Below, in pieces: positions 26,461-34,472 of a stretch of DNA of 64,000 nt. This DNA is from an uncultured Lachnospiraceae bacterium (GTDB taxonomy: Bacteria > Bacillota > Clostridia > Lachnospirales > Lachnospiraceae): assembly GCA_910586315.1 (NCBI GenBank), contig CAJUIP010000019.1:6954-70953 (forward strand). The letters run 5' to 3'. Every line of letters starts with the position of its first letter. Within the stretch, counting starts at the first letter, position 1. The notes beneath the pieces were generated by a model, which did no database searches, was not told where the DNA came from, and saw only the letters and a program-made list of their open reading frames with translations. The position numbers and the translations under genes are program-made.

Positions 26461-26533
26461 GGGGCATTAGCGCAGTTGGGAGCGCGTTTGAATGGCATTC
26501 AAAAGGTCGTGGGTTCGAATCCCATATGCTCCA
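26461..26533 (+). tRNA. tRNA-Ala (anticodon GGC)
   Basis: A 73-base cloverleaf. The acceptor GGGGCAT pairs with ATGCTCC and is followed by discriminator A. The anticodon stem TTTGA/TCAAA encloses ATGGCAT, giving anticodon GGC. The T-arm contains GGTTCGAATCC. CCA is not encoded. It is cotranscribed with the tRNA-Gly gene nine bases downstream. Confidence 0.95.
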
Positions 26534-26542
26534 TTTCCCTTT

Positions 26543-26613
26543 GCAGATATGGTTCATCGGTAGAACGCTAGCTTCCCAAGCTGGAAAGGCGGGTTCGACT
26601 CCCGTTATCTGCT
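26543..26613 (+). tRNA. tRNA-Gly (anticodon CCC)
   Basis: A 71-base cloverleaf. The acceptor GCAGATA pairs with TATCTGC and the discriminator is T. The anticodon loop TTCCCAA gives anticodon CCC. The T-arm contains GGGTTCGACTCCC. CCA is not encoded. Confidence 0.94.
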
Positions 26614-26633
26614 GCAAAAGCATTTATAATACA

Positions 26634-26662
26634 AATCCTCCGGAGTCTCCGGGGGATTTTTT
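26634..26662 (+). terminator. Terminator of the tRNA pair
   Basis: An 11-bp stem (AATCCTCCGGA with TCCGGGGGATT, one G-T pair) and a 3-base loop are followed by T-rich sequence, 20 bases after tRNA-Gly. Confidence 0.88.
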
Positions 26663-26741
26663 CTGTTGAAAACTATGCCAAGGTCCCGTGCAAGCACAGA
26701 CTTTGGCTCGTTGATCGCGTAAACAAAAAAGAGAAGCGCTG

Positions 26742-27839
26742 TCACTTCTCTTCTTTTCTGAGCTTTTGTATTTCCTTCACCAGCAGTTTCGCATTGTGAA
26801 GAAAAGAATCAAAGGCTCCGTATTGATAAAACTTAATGAAAATCAGCCCTACCGGAACTGCCAGAATCATTCCGGCAATTCCACGGAATTTAAATCCCAA
26901 ATAAAGGAAAAAAAGTGTGGTAAGAGGCGGAAGACCCATGCTGTCGCCCACAATCTTAGGCTGGATAATCTGTCGTATGGCCTGCGTCAGAATATAAAGT
27001 AAAAGCAATCCCGCTCCATAGGCATACTCCCCCGTAACCACTTTCACAACGGCCCATGGAATCAGGGCTGTCCCTGTTCCAAACATGGGGAGAAAATCCA
27101 AAACAGCAATCCCAATGGCAATGATGAAGCTATACCGGACGCCAAGCAGCAGAAGGCCCGCAAACAGCACTACGGCCACCACGAACATGATCTTGAACTG
27201 GGCCAGGAAATAGCTGCCAATAAGAGCCTTTGTGTCCTTTTTCAGGAAAACGCCGTACCGCTTCACGCTCTCCGGCATCAGCCGCCTGACCTTCTCCACC
27301 AAAACATCATGCTCCGCCAGGAACAGATAGGAGGAAACCAGTGTCACAATCACATTGACAAGCACCTCCGGCAGCGTACGCGCCACGGCGCCGCCCGCCG
27401 AAGCGGCCATGTTCTGTAAAAACTCGCCGATGGAAGCCCCCACGCTGTCCATGATCTGTCCAAAGGAATTTTCCATATCTTCCGGTACAAAATTGAAAAC
27501 GCGGCTTAAGCTTCTGTACGCCTGGGTCACATCTTCCTGAATGGCCTCATAAAGCCCCGGAAGTGCCTCCACAAAGTCCTTCATCTCTCTGATGCCCCAG
27601 CCCACAAGAAAATACAGACCGCAAACCACCAGGGCCAGCACGGCCACCAAAAGCACCATGGAGCTGTGTTTCCTGACGATCTTTATTTTCCGTTCCAGAA
27701 ACCGAACCAGAGGATTGGCAATCATAGCCACGATCCACCCGATCACAAACGGCATGAAAAAGACCAGAAGTCTGGGGCCCCAGACGCATACCGCGTATAC
27801 GATAAGCACCGGAATCAAAATGTTCAAAAAAATTCTCAC
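26742..27839 (-). CDS. AI-2E/YtvI family integral membrane protein
   Basis: The 365-residue protein has about eight membrane segments: three near the N-terminus, a long soluble amphipathic stretch (about 85-150), and five more. Family landmarks are FVIGWIVAMIANPLVRFLER, the AQFKIMFVVAVVLFAGLLLL stretch, and GIAVLDFLPMFGTGTALIPW followed by QAIRQIIQPKIVGDSMGLPP. YtvI-type members are linked to sporulation in Bacillota, and other relatives act as sodium/proton antiporters or permeases; the substrate here cannot be assigned. It is last in a minus-strand series starting near cdaA, 39 bases after the aminotransferase gene. Confidence 0.85.
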   Translation of the reverse strand: MRIFLNILIPVLIVYAVCVWGPRLLVFFMPFVIGWIVAMIANPLVRFLERKIKIVRKHSSMVLLVAVLALVVCGLYFLVGWGIREMKDFVEALPGLYEAIQEDVTQAYRSLSRVFNFVPEDMENSFGQIMDSVGASIGEFLQNMAASAGGAVARTLPEVLVNVIVTLVSSYLFLAEHDVLVEKVRRLMPESVKRYGVFLKKDTKALIGSYFLAQFKIMFVVAVVLFAGLLLLGVRYSFIIAIGIAVLDFLPMFGTGTALIPWAVVKVVTGEYAYGAGLLLLYILTQAIRQIIQPKIVGDSMGLPPLTTLFFLYLGFKFRGIAGMILAVPVGLIFIKFYQYGAFDSFLHNAKLLVKEIQKLRKEEK

Positions 27840-27878
27840 ATAAGTTCTGATAGCAAAATCACCATCCTGTTTTATCTG

Positions 27879-29075
27879 CTATTTTAAGAGTCCGAACTCC
27901 CGGGCAATCTCCTTAAAAGCCGGAAGGGAACGTTCAATCTGTTCATAGGATACACAGTAAGAGAGCCTCACATACCCGGGGCATGCAAAGGAACTTCCCG
28001 GAACCATAAGAACATGGTGTTTTTTGGCCGCCTCGCAGAATTCCTTTTCATCTTCCAGAGGAGACTTTAAAAACATATAAAAGGCGCCGTCGGGCTTTGC
28101 ACAGACAAACCCATACTCTATGAGGGCATTGTAGAGAAGGTTTCTGTTTTTCTCATAGGCAGCCACATTGACCGTCACGTCATGATCAATGCAGTATTTA
28201 ATTACCTTCTGCATTAAGGACGGAGCATTGACACTGCCCAGAACACGGTTCGCAATAGCCGCTGCCGTAATGAGGTTCTCACTGTCCTCCACCTCATCGG
28301 GAATCACCAGATATCCGATTCTCTCGCCAGGGATGGAGAGCGATTTGCTGTACGAATATCCCACCACGGCATTGCGGTAATACTTCGTCACAAAAGGTAC
28401 TTCCACACCGCCGTATGCCAGTTCCCTGTACGGCTCATCGGAAATCAGCAAAATCGAAGTTCCAAACTCTCTTTCCTTTTTCTCCATGATAGCTGCCAAT
28501 GCCTTTATTGTTTCCTCCGTATAAACCACGCCGCTGGGGTTATTGGGGGTGTTAATCAGCACCGCCTTTGTCCGTTTGGTGATTTTCTCTTCAAACTCCG
28601 AGAGCTTCGGCATAAAGGTTTCCGTATCCGGAGAAACCACCACAACGGTTCCGTCATAATTTCTCACATAGCTGTCATACTCCACGAAATACGGCGCAAA
28701 CACAATCACCTCGTCTTCGGGGTTTAAAATACTCTTTAAAATCACGTTGAGCCCGCTGGCGGCCCCCACGGTCATAATCAGATTCTTCCAGGAAAACGAA
28801 GTGCCAAACCGCTTATTTAAAGATTCGGCGATGGTCTGGCGCACATCCTCATACCCGGCGTTGCTCATGTATCCGTGCAGGGAATTGAAATCCTCTGTCT
28901 TCAGAATTTCCATGATGGCCTCGTTGACCTCAGGCACCGGAACACTGGGGTTTCCAAGGCTGAAATCATACACATTCTCCCTGCCGTAAACAGCCGCCAT
29001 TTTCTTTCCTTCTTCGAACATGGCGCGAATCGCGGAATTATTTTCCATAAACGGCTTCATTTTTTCTGATACCAT
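27879..29075 (-). CDS. Class I/II PLP-dependent aminotransferase
   Basis: The protein (398 residues from the ATG at 29075, preceded by GGAGGAAAAAG) has the fold-type I aminotransferase pattern. It shows FSLGNPSVPVP at the N-terminus, YMSNAGYEDVRQTIAE, VGAASGLNVILKSIL, a substrate/PLP segment NTPNNPSGVVY, SDEPYRELAYGG with the PLP-pairing Asp and Tyr, SYSKSLSIPGERIGYL carrying the Schiff-base lysine, and a late RLSYCVS with the carboxylate-binding Arg. It belongs to the aspartate aminotransferase-like group; exact amino acid specificity is not predictable. A GTG upstream at 29090 is less likely as start. It sits after a polysaccharide polymerase gene, with no obvious pathway partner. Confidence 0.88.
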   Translation of the reverse strand: MVSEKMKPFMENNSAIRAMFEEGKKMAAVYGRENVYDFSLGNPSVPVPEVNEAIMEILKTEDFNSLHGYMSNAGYEDVRQTIAESLNKRFGTSFSWKNLIMTVGAASGLNVILKSILNPEDEVIVFAPYFVEYDSYVRNYDGTVVVVSPDTETFMPKLSEFEEKITKRTKAVLINTPNNPSGVVYTEETIKALAAIMEKKEREFGTSILLISDEPYRELAYGGVEVPFVTKYYRNAVVGYSYSKSLSIPGERIGYLVIPDEVEDSENLITAAAIANRVLGSVNAPSLMQKVIKYCIDHDVTVNVAAYEKNRNLLYNALIEYGFVCAKPDGAFYMFLKSPLEDEKEFCEAAKKHHVLMVPGSSFACPGYVRLSYCVSYEQIERSLPAFKEIAREFGLLK

Positions 29076-29123
29076 ATCTTTTTCCTCCACTGTCTTTTCT
29101 ATTCCTGTCCACTTCCCGTTCCA

Positions 29124-30431
29124 TCACGCTTTTGCTCTCTTTATGATTTCCACATATACTGCCGCCGCTCCCGTGGCCGCGAAATAAAACCAGGTAGCCG
29201 GGTTGGAATACCATGTGGTAAAAAACGAAAGCATAAAATACATAGCAGCCTGTGCATAAAACAACTGCCAGAAAGGATTTTCAGAACCGGCAGCCTTTTT
29301 CATAAGCCATGCGGCAAAAACACCCAGGGCCGCCGCGAAAAAGAACACCCCGCCCGTTCCAAAATCATAATAGGCGTCGTAAAACAGGGTAACTGTCGTA
29401 AGCTCTTCCTTTGTGGTATAAATTGGATAGGCCGCAAGCTCCGGTTTCAAAAACTTCAGTCCTGTCAGAGCCCAGAGCGGGAACAGCCCCTTCATTCCAT
29501 AGGCATAGGCCGGAAGCTCCTTCACCAGGCAGTTGAAATTGTCATAGTTGTTTGCGATATACATGTAGGGCTGCGTAATGAAAATCGGGGTATTTTCATT
29601 TTTCATCTCAAAAATTCCGTTCAGATAAGTCACATCATGACTTCTGGCCACCGTGAGCGCCACATATAAGGGCAAAAGCGCCGCCGCCGCCCCAAACAAA
29701 TAGCGTATTTTCTTTTCGCCGGATATCTGCATAAAGGTAAGTACCGCCAAAATCACCGCGAAAATAAGCTGGAATCTGGAAACGCATAAAACAGGAATTG
29801 TTACCGCAAGGGCTGATGCCGCTGCCGCAATACATTTCTTCTTTTTCCCGGCCTCCCTGCACTTTAAAAAATAAATCACTGTCATGGAGGGCACAAGCAC
29901 ACAGGACACCGTAAAATAGTGCACGCCGGAAATATGAAAATAGGAATAGGCATGGGGCACTCCCCGCAGGAAAAACGGCACGTAGCCAAGCACTGCCGCC
30001 TCTAAAAGAAAGGCGCCGAAGGAAACGGCTGTCAGAAGAAGGATGGCTGTAAACAGGCCCGTCTCATATCCGGCCGCGGCCCCTCCCTGCTTCTTCCATC
30101 CCTTCTGGTCCGTCACATTCTTTTTCCCCGTCCAGGGCCTCTGCACAAATTCAAATACCGTCCAGAACGCCGCAAGGGCCACAAAGAAACATGCCCAGGT
30201 AATGGATTCCCAGTCCGTCTGAAGCCTGCTTAATTTAAAGCAGGAGATTCCCTGGCCGCCCACCCAGAAAAGGGAAAACAGCGCCCTCAAATGCAATGGA
30301 TTCCCAGTTCTCCTGTAATCGTAAACATACAGGTACAGAGCTGCCATAAGAAGACTTGCTCCGGACATATAGTAATGGGCGCTGGATGCAAAAAGCATAC
30401 CGGCGCCATAGCAGATCAGATAAACCAACAT
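29124..30431 (-). CDS. Oligosaccharide repeat-unit polymerase-like membrane protein
   Basis: The 435-residue protein has about ten to twelve hydrophobic helices with a large loop in the second half (about 250-320: ARSHDVTYLNGIFEMKNENT, ITQPYMYIANNYDNFNCLVK). This layout matches Wzy/O-antigen-polymerase-like families. Those enzymes join lipid-linked repeats on the outer face of the membrane. Conserved Arg residues in the loop fit, but no diagnostic motif proves polymerase activity. GGAG precedes the ATG. It follows the HPr gene by six bases, so it is in the cdaA operon and not near other polysaccharide genes. Confidence 0.7.
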   Translation of the reverse strand: MLVYLICYGAGMLFASSAHYYMSGASLLMAALYLYVYDYRRTGNPLHLRALFSLFWVGGQGISCFKLSRLQTDWESITWACFFVALAAFWTVFEFVQRPWTGKKNVTDQKGWKKQGGAAAGYETGLFTAILLLTAVSFGAFLLEAAVLGYVPFFLRGVPHAYSYFHISGVHYFTVSCVLVPSMTVIYFLKCREAGKKKKCIAAAASALAVTIPVLCVSRFQLIFAVILAVLTFMQISGEKKIRYLFGAAAALLPLYVALTVARSHDVTYLNGIFEMKNENTPIFITQPYMYIANNYDNFNCLVKELPAYAYGMKGLFPLWALTGLKFLKPELAAYPIYTTKEELTTVTLFYDAYYDFGTGGVFFFAAALGVFAAWLMKKAAGSENPFWQLFYAQAAMYFMLSFFTTWYSNPATWFYFAATGAAAVYVEIIKRAKA

Positions 30432-30437
30432 ATACGA

Positions 30438-30701
30438 TTATTCTCCCAGCCCGCTCTCCACAAGCAAAACCATATCCGCCAGGGCTTTCTTTTCATCTGG
30501 TCCCTCACAGATAAACATAATCTCATCTCCGCATTTTACACATGCCCCCAACACACTTAAAACGCTTTTTGCATTGGCTGTAGAATGCCCGAATTGAAAT
30601 TTCACTGATGACTGGTATTTCAGGGCTTCCTTACACAGCATCCCCGCCGGCCTTAAATGAAGGCCGGTGGGGTTTTTGATTGTAACCTTTTGACTTACCA
30701 T
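30438..30701 (-). CDS. HPr-family phosphocarrier protein
   Basis: The 87-residue protein has the HPr fold and the active-site segment NPTGLHLRPAGML with the His (residue 15) that accepts phosphate from PEP via Enzyme I. The regulatory site NAKSVLSVLGA contains the Ser equivalent to Ser46, which HPr kinase phosphorylates in Bacillota. The protein is full length. The AAAGGAAAAG SD lies 6-7 bases before the ATG. No ptsI follows, so it is either the main HPr encoded away from ptsI or a paralogue. Its place between cdaR and a polymerase gene is unusual. Confidence 0.88.
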   Translation of the reverse strand: MVSQKVTIKNPTGLHLRPAGMLCKEALKYQSSVKFQFGHSTANAKSVLSVLGACVKCGDEIMFICEGPDEKKALADMVLLVESGLGE

Positions 30702-30712
30702 ATCTTTTCCTT

Positions 30713-32104
30713 TTATTCCTCTGATGTCTCAGAGGTGCTTTCCTCCTGACTCCCGTAAACGTCCGCACTGACCGTCTCCGTCTCCGGCCCGGCCTCTCCT
30801 TCTGAAGATGCCTCCATGCCCTCCGTTTCCGGGCTTTCCTCGCTTGGAGCCTCCGTTTCCGGCTCTTCCTTTTCTACAATGACATTTCCGGCCGTGATGC
30901 CTACCACTTCATACACCTGATCCAGCCCAAGCTTCAGCTGAATCTCCGCCGCGTATCTGCCTTCTTCCATGGAAGATACGTCAATGGAAATATCCTGCGC
31001 CGTAAGATTCAGGCTGTCCAGCTCCTCCTTCAAAGCCCGTATGCGGATCATCACATAATCCGGTTCCGTCCGGTAAATGTACTGCTCATCCTTCCCTTCA
31101 AAGCAGCTGTCCTCCAGATCCACCGTATAAACGCGCTCCTCCAGCTTCTCCACGGTCAAAGTCACGTTGATTTCGTGACGGCCGGCTCCCGCCAGTGAAA
31201 CACCCACCGGAAGAAACTCATTCAAATCAATGGTCCTCACCACATTGGCCTGAGCCCCATTAAGATTCAGGCTGTCCGCAGGAATGGAAATCGTATTTAA
31301 GGATGCCAGAACAGACTTAAGTCCGATAACCGGAACATTCCTCACATCACACTCCACACCTGTGAATCGGTATCCGTCCGCAACCTCACCCGAAACGGCA
31401 AAATCCAGAGTCAGGTTTTTCACTTTAAGAACCTGAAGCTTGTAAGAAACTGAGTCACAATTACTCTCAATCCGGCTGTTTAACTCAATTCTGTTGCCAT
31501 TGGCATCATAATACAACGGCATTGTGGTTCCTTCCGTATCGGCCGACAGGCCTTCCAGAGAAATCTCCACACCCACGCTGCTGATCTGCCCGATTAAAGA
31601 CTCAGGACCCTCCACATACAGATACCCCGGGGACAGGTTTAACTCGCCAAGCTCATATCCGTCCTCAAGCTCCCCATTTAAAGTGGAGCCAATCTCAAAC
31701 CGCTTTCTCTGAAGCGGTTCTGTCTCGATTTTTATGGTTGATACACGGCTTATGGGATTGGAAACCATATAATCCCCGTGATTTAAAACCTCTACCTTCA
31801 CCGGAATGGAGCCGGTCACAGACCACAGCTCCGTCATATCTGCATAAGCTCTGAAATCCGCAGGCCGGATTCTGTGGGCATTGGTGGTTTTCACTTCATA
31901 TACCACGGTTGTGGTTTTCTTTCCAATTATTTCATAGGTCAGACCGTTCTTCTCCAAAACCTCTGCATTGACAATCTCTACCGGAACCTCTACGGTGTCT
32001 GTCATGACCGGATCAGCCACGTTGACAACACCAAGCCAAACGAGAAAAGCACACAGAAGCGACAGAAGCTTAAGTCCCCAGCGCTTATTCTGTTTTTCTT
32101 TCAT
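30713..32104 (-). CDS. cdaR: CdaR, YbbR-domain regulator of c-di-AMP synthesis
   Basis: The 463-residue protein has an N-terminal membrane helix (about 9-27) and four YbbR-type beta domains outside the membrane (about 35-405). Repeating features include VPVEIVN, DFRAYADMTELW, YVEGPESLIGQIS, IDLNEFLPVGV and a late QDISIDVSSMEEGRYAAEIQ. The final 55 residues are acidic and rich in Glu, Ser, Thr and Pro. CdaR binds the diadenylate cyclase CdaA and modulates its activity. Its gene overlaps cdaA by 20 bases, which is the standard arrangement. glmM, usually the third gene, is absent; HPr follows instead. Confidence 0.93.
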   Translation of the reverse strand: MKEKQNKRWGLKLLSLLCAFLVWLGVVNVADPVMTDTVEVPVEIVNAEVLEKNGLTYEIIGKKTTTVVYEVKTTNAHRIRPADFRAYADMTELWSVTGSIPVKVEVLNHGDYMVSNPISRVSTIKIETEPLQRKRFEIGSTLNGELEDGYELGELNLSPGYLYVEGPESLIGQISSVGVEISLEGLSADTEGTTMPLYYDANGNRIELNSRIESNCDSVSYKLQVLKVKNLTLDFAVSGEVADGYRFTGVECDVRNVPVIGLKSVLASLNTISIPADSLNLNGAQANVVRTIDLNEFLPVGVSLAGAGRHEINVTLTVEKLEERVYTVDLEDSCFEGKDEQYIYRTEPDYVMIRIRALKEELDSLNLTAQDISIDVSSMEEGRYAAEIQLKLGLDQVYEVVGITAGNVIVEKEEPETEAPSEESPETEGMEASSEGEAGPETETVSADVYGSQEESTSETSEE

Positions 32105-32954
32105 TTTTATGCCTTCCCTTCCAGAGTCTGAAGCGTCCTCCGTTTACTTCCTCCTTGGATTCCACGGTAAGGGCGGCCCGCAGCACCTCCTGGTCATTCA
32201 TTGGCGTAAGCTCTCCGCCCTGCGCCAGGGAAACCCGCCCGGTCTCTTCTGATACCACCACAGTCATACTGTCTGAGCTTTCGCTGATTCCGAGAGCGGC
32301 CCTGTGTCTGGTTCCCAGATCCTTACTGATCGTCAGATTGTCAGAAAGAGGCAGATAACAGGTAGCCGCTGCAATTCTGTTTCCACGGATTACCACGGCC
32401 CCGTCATGAAGAGGCGTATTATGCTCGAAAATGTTAATCAGGAGCTGGCTGGTAACGATCCCGTCCACTGCAATTCCTGTTCTCTCAATTTCCTGAAGGG
32501 GCGTCTCTCTCTCTATGACTATCAGGGCGCCTGTTTTTACCTTGCCCATCTCATAGGCCGCACGGACAATTTCATTGACGGTTTTATCTGTATACCCTTC
32601 CGGTCCGCGGACCTCCTCCGGTCCAAAGAGGTTTATGAGGAGGTTCTTACTTCCAAGCTGTTCCAGAGCTTTCCTTAACTCCGGCTGGAAAATAATAATG
32701 AGGGCAATCAGAGCCAGCTGCCCCATATGATTGATAATCCAGGTGATCGTGCTGAGCCGCAGCACCGACGCCATAAGGTAAAAGACCATAATCATAAGGC
32801 CTCCCCTTAATAGCATCCAGGCTCTGGTGTTCTGCACCCATGTCAATACTTTATAGATCAGAACGGAGATAATCAGGATTTCAAACAGATTCATAAGCGT
32901 GATCTTCGGAATAAACGCAAACCAGGAATACATATTTCCGAAAATTTCTGTCAT
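32085..32954 (-). CDS. cdaA: Diadenylate cyclase CdaA
   Basis: The 289-residue protein has three N-terminal membrane helices (about 20-100), a coiled linker, and the DAC domain (about 110-265). The catalytic motifs are present: LHDGAVVI (DGA) and GTRHRAALG (RHR), plus an upstream IVIERETPLQEIERTGIAVDG. CdaA condenses two ATP into c-di-AMP, which controls potassium and osmolyte uptake and wall homeostasis. GGAGGTGAAGAT precedes the start. It forms the usual pair with cdaR and is preceded, 44 bases away, by two unknown membrane protein genes that look cotranscribed. Confidence 0.96.
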   Translation of the reverse strand: MTEIFGNMYSWFAFIPKITLMNLFEILIISVLIYKVLTWVQNTRAWMLLRGGLMIMVFYLMASVLRLSTITWIINHMGQLALIALIIIFQPELRKALEQLGSKNLLINLFGPEEVRGPEGYTDKTVNEIVRAAYEMGKVKTGALIVIERETPLQEIERTGIAVDGIVTSQLLINIFEHNTPLHDGAVVIRGNRIAAATCYLPLSDNLTISKDLGTRHRAALGISESSDSMTVVVSEETGRVSLAQGGELTPMNDQEVLRAALTVESKEEVNGGRFRLWKGRHKNERKTE

Positions 32955-32998
32955 ATCTTCACCTCCATTCTCTGATTGAGTGTTCCCGGAAAGCTGTT

Positions 32999-33952
32999 TT
33001 AACTATTTCTTTCATGCTTTGTGGATTTTCTGGAATAAATCCGGTGTACCTTCACGTCTGGGGCGGAAACGGCAATTTTAGGAACCGCTTTTACATAATA
33101 ACAGTACTCGTCGTCCTCATACTGAAGATACTCCGTCCTTGAATAATCCACGGCAAACACAAAAAACTGATAAATCAGTGCAAGAATCACGGATGCTAAA
33201 ATTCCCAATACCATGGGGCCCACGGTAACAGGAAGGTTAAAATTATAGTCCCCAATAAAAATGATTACAAGCTGCGTAATGACCCCGGCGATAATGGCAA
33301 TGGACCAGGCATAATCCACCGACATGTTTTTAATGATGAATACCACAAGAATCGCGGCTGCAAAAGCGGCTGCCATAACCCACATCAGCTCATTCCCAAA
33401 TACAGTTTTCACGATCTGTATAAACCGTTCCGCCATCTCCGACATGGAGCTTCCCGCGAGAAGGCCGGCATTCTGCTTTAAATACATCAGAATATAATAA
33501 ACGCAGACACCGCAGCATACCGGAACTACAGACACCAGACTTCCCGATAGTCCCACAAGGAGCGGAACCACATAGGGGATCTTAAGAAAAAACATCATGG
33601 GAGTCAGCAGAAGCAAGTAGCCGTCTCCCGGGCGAAAGCCGTAATATAACATCATCACCAGCAGCATAAGAACCAGAATGATCAATGCAATTTCCAGAGA
33701 GACCTGCGACACGTGGGCAAGGATTATACAGCCCGCGAAAAAAGCCGTCATCCCATATGGCACAAAGGAAGCCACCAGTCCCATTATCAGAGGAACCAGA
33801 GGATTCTTTAGCCTTGGCATGAAGCCGATGTTTGAATTAATCAGATAAAAGGCCGCCGCTCCCACAAGGAACTTCACAAGGGGAGTAATATACATGTCGT
33901 ATTTTCCATAAAATTGTTTCAATTTTTCTTTGAAGACCAAAAGCCCCATCAT
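32999..33952 (-). CDS. Unknown polytopic membrane protein upstream of cdaA
   Basis: The 317-residue protein has roughly nine or ten hydrophobic helices arranged as two similar halves, each with a Gly/Pro-containing loop. The C-terminal 50 residues are cytoplasmic, with an acidic and Tyr-rich stretch (TEYLQYEDDEYCYYVKAVPK) and a basic tail. I do not recognise the family. The start codon overlaps the stop of the preceding gene (ATGA), and the stop lies 44 bases before cdaA. The arrangement suggests a function tied to c-di-AMP signalling or envelope stress, for example a transporter or sensor. That is an inference from gene order only. Confidence 0.65.
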   Translation of the reverse strand: MMGLLVFKEKLKQFYGKYDMYITPLVKFLVGAAAFYLINSNIGFMPRLKNPLVPLIMGLVASFVPYGMTAFFAGCIILAHVSQVSLEIALIILVLMLLVMMLYYGFRPGDGYLLLLTPMMFFLKIPYVVPLLVGLSGSLVSVVPVCCGVCVYYILMYLKQNAGLLAGSSMSEMAERFIQIVKTVFGNELMWVMAAAFAAAILVVFIIKNMSVDYAWSIAIIAGVITQLVIIFIGDYNFNLPVTVGPMVLGILASVILALIYQFFVFAVDYSRTEYLQYEDDEYCYYVKAVPKIAVSAPDVKVHRIYSRKSTKHERNS

Positions 33953-34374
33953 AGACGCCGTTCCTCCTCGCTTTCCTTTTGACCGAACTGGGTTTCATAT
34001 TTTTTTTCCAGCCGGCGCAGCTTTGCCTGATAGATTTTCATGCCCTTGCTGGCCCTGTCATACCGTCTGGAATACACCCAGCATGTCAAAAACAGATAGA
34101 CCAGAAGCCCTGTCGCGTAAACAATTCCGATATTTTTTGCCGATTCCAGAAGCACGGAAAAGTCCATAGTACTTAACAGATTCTCCAATTGATAAAGCAT
34201 CCACAAAGCCAGACATATGGCGCAGGCAAAGGTATAAATCAGAAAGGAACGGATCAGATGACTTCCAATGTAATCGCTTTTAAAATAGCGCCTTGCAGGA
34301 AGAATTTCCTTTTTGGCCTTCTTTTCAAACATGGCGATTCCTGTCATCACCCTGATTTTTTCCTCATTCAGCAT
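33949..34374 (-). CDS. Unknown small membrane protein, first gene of the cdaA operon
   Basis: From the ATG at 34374 (AAAAAAGGAGAACG upstream) the protein has 141 residues: a basic N-terminus, two membrane helices (about 35-60 and 75-105) and a basic, charged C-terminal coiled segment (RRYDRASKGMKIYQAKLRRL). No family is recognised. It overlaps the following membrane protein gene by four bases, so both are made together. It lies about 100 bases downstream of galT on the same strand. No clear -35/-10 pair was found in the gap, only a TATATT near 34398, so its promoter is uncertain. Confidence 0.65.
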   Translation of the reverse strand: MLNEEKIRVMTGIAMFEKKAKKEILPARRYFKSDYIGSHLIRSFLIYTFACAICLALWMLYQLENLLSTMDFSVLLESAKNIGIVYATGLLVYLFLTCWVYSRRYDRASKGMKIYQAKLRRLEKKYETQFGQKESEEERRL

Positions 34375-34472
34375 AACGTTCTCCTTTTTTCTGCCACTAA
34401 TATAACACACTTTCCCATCCTTGGCGAGTTAATTACTGGTATTTTATGGAAATGTTAAGGAAATTGAAACAA

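Noticed and set aside
26426..26669. Frames on both strands crossing the two tRNA genes
   Set aside because: The cloverleaf structures, promoter and terminator explain the whole stretch.
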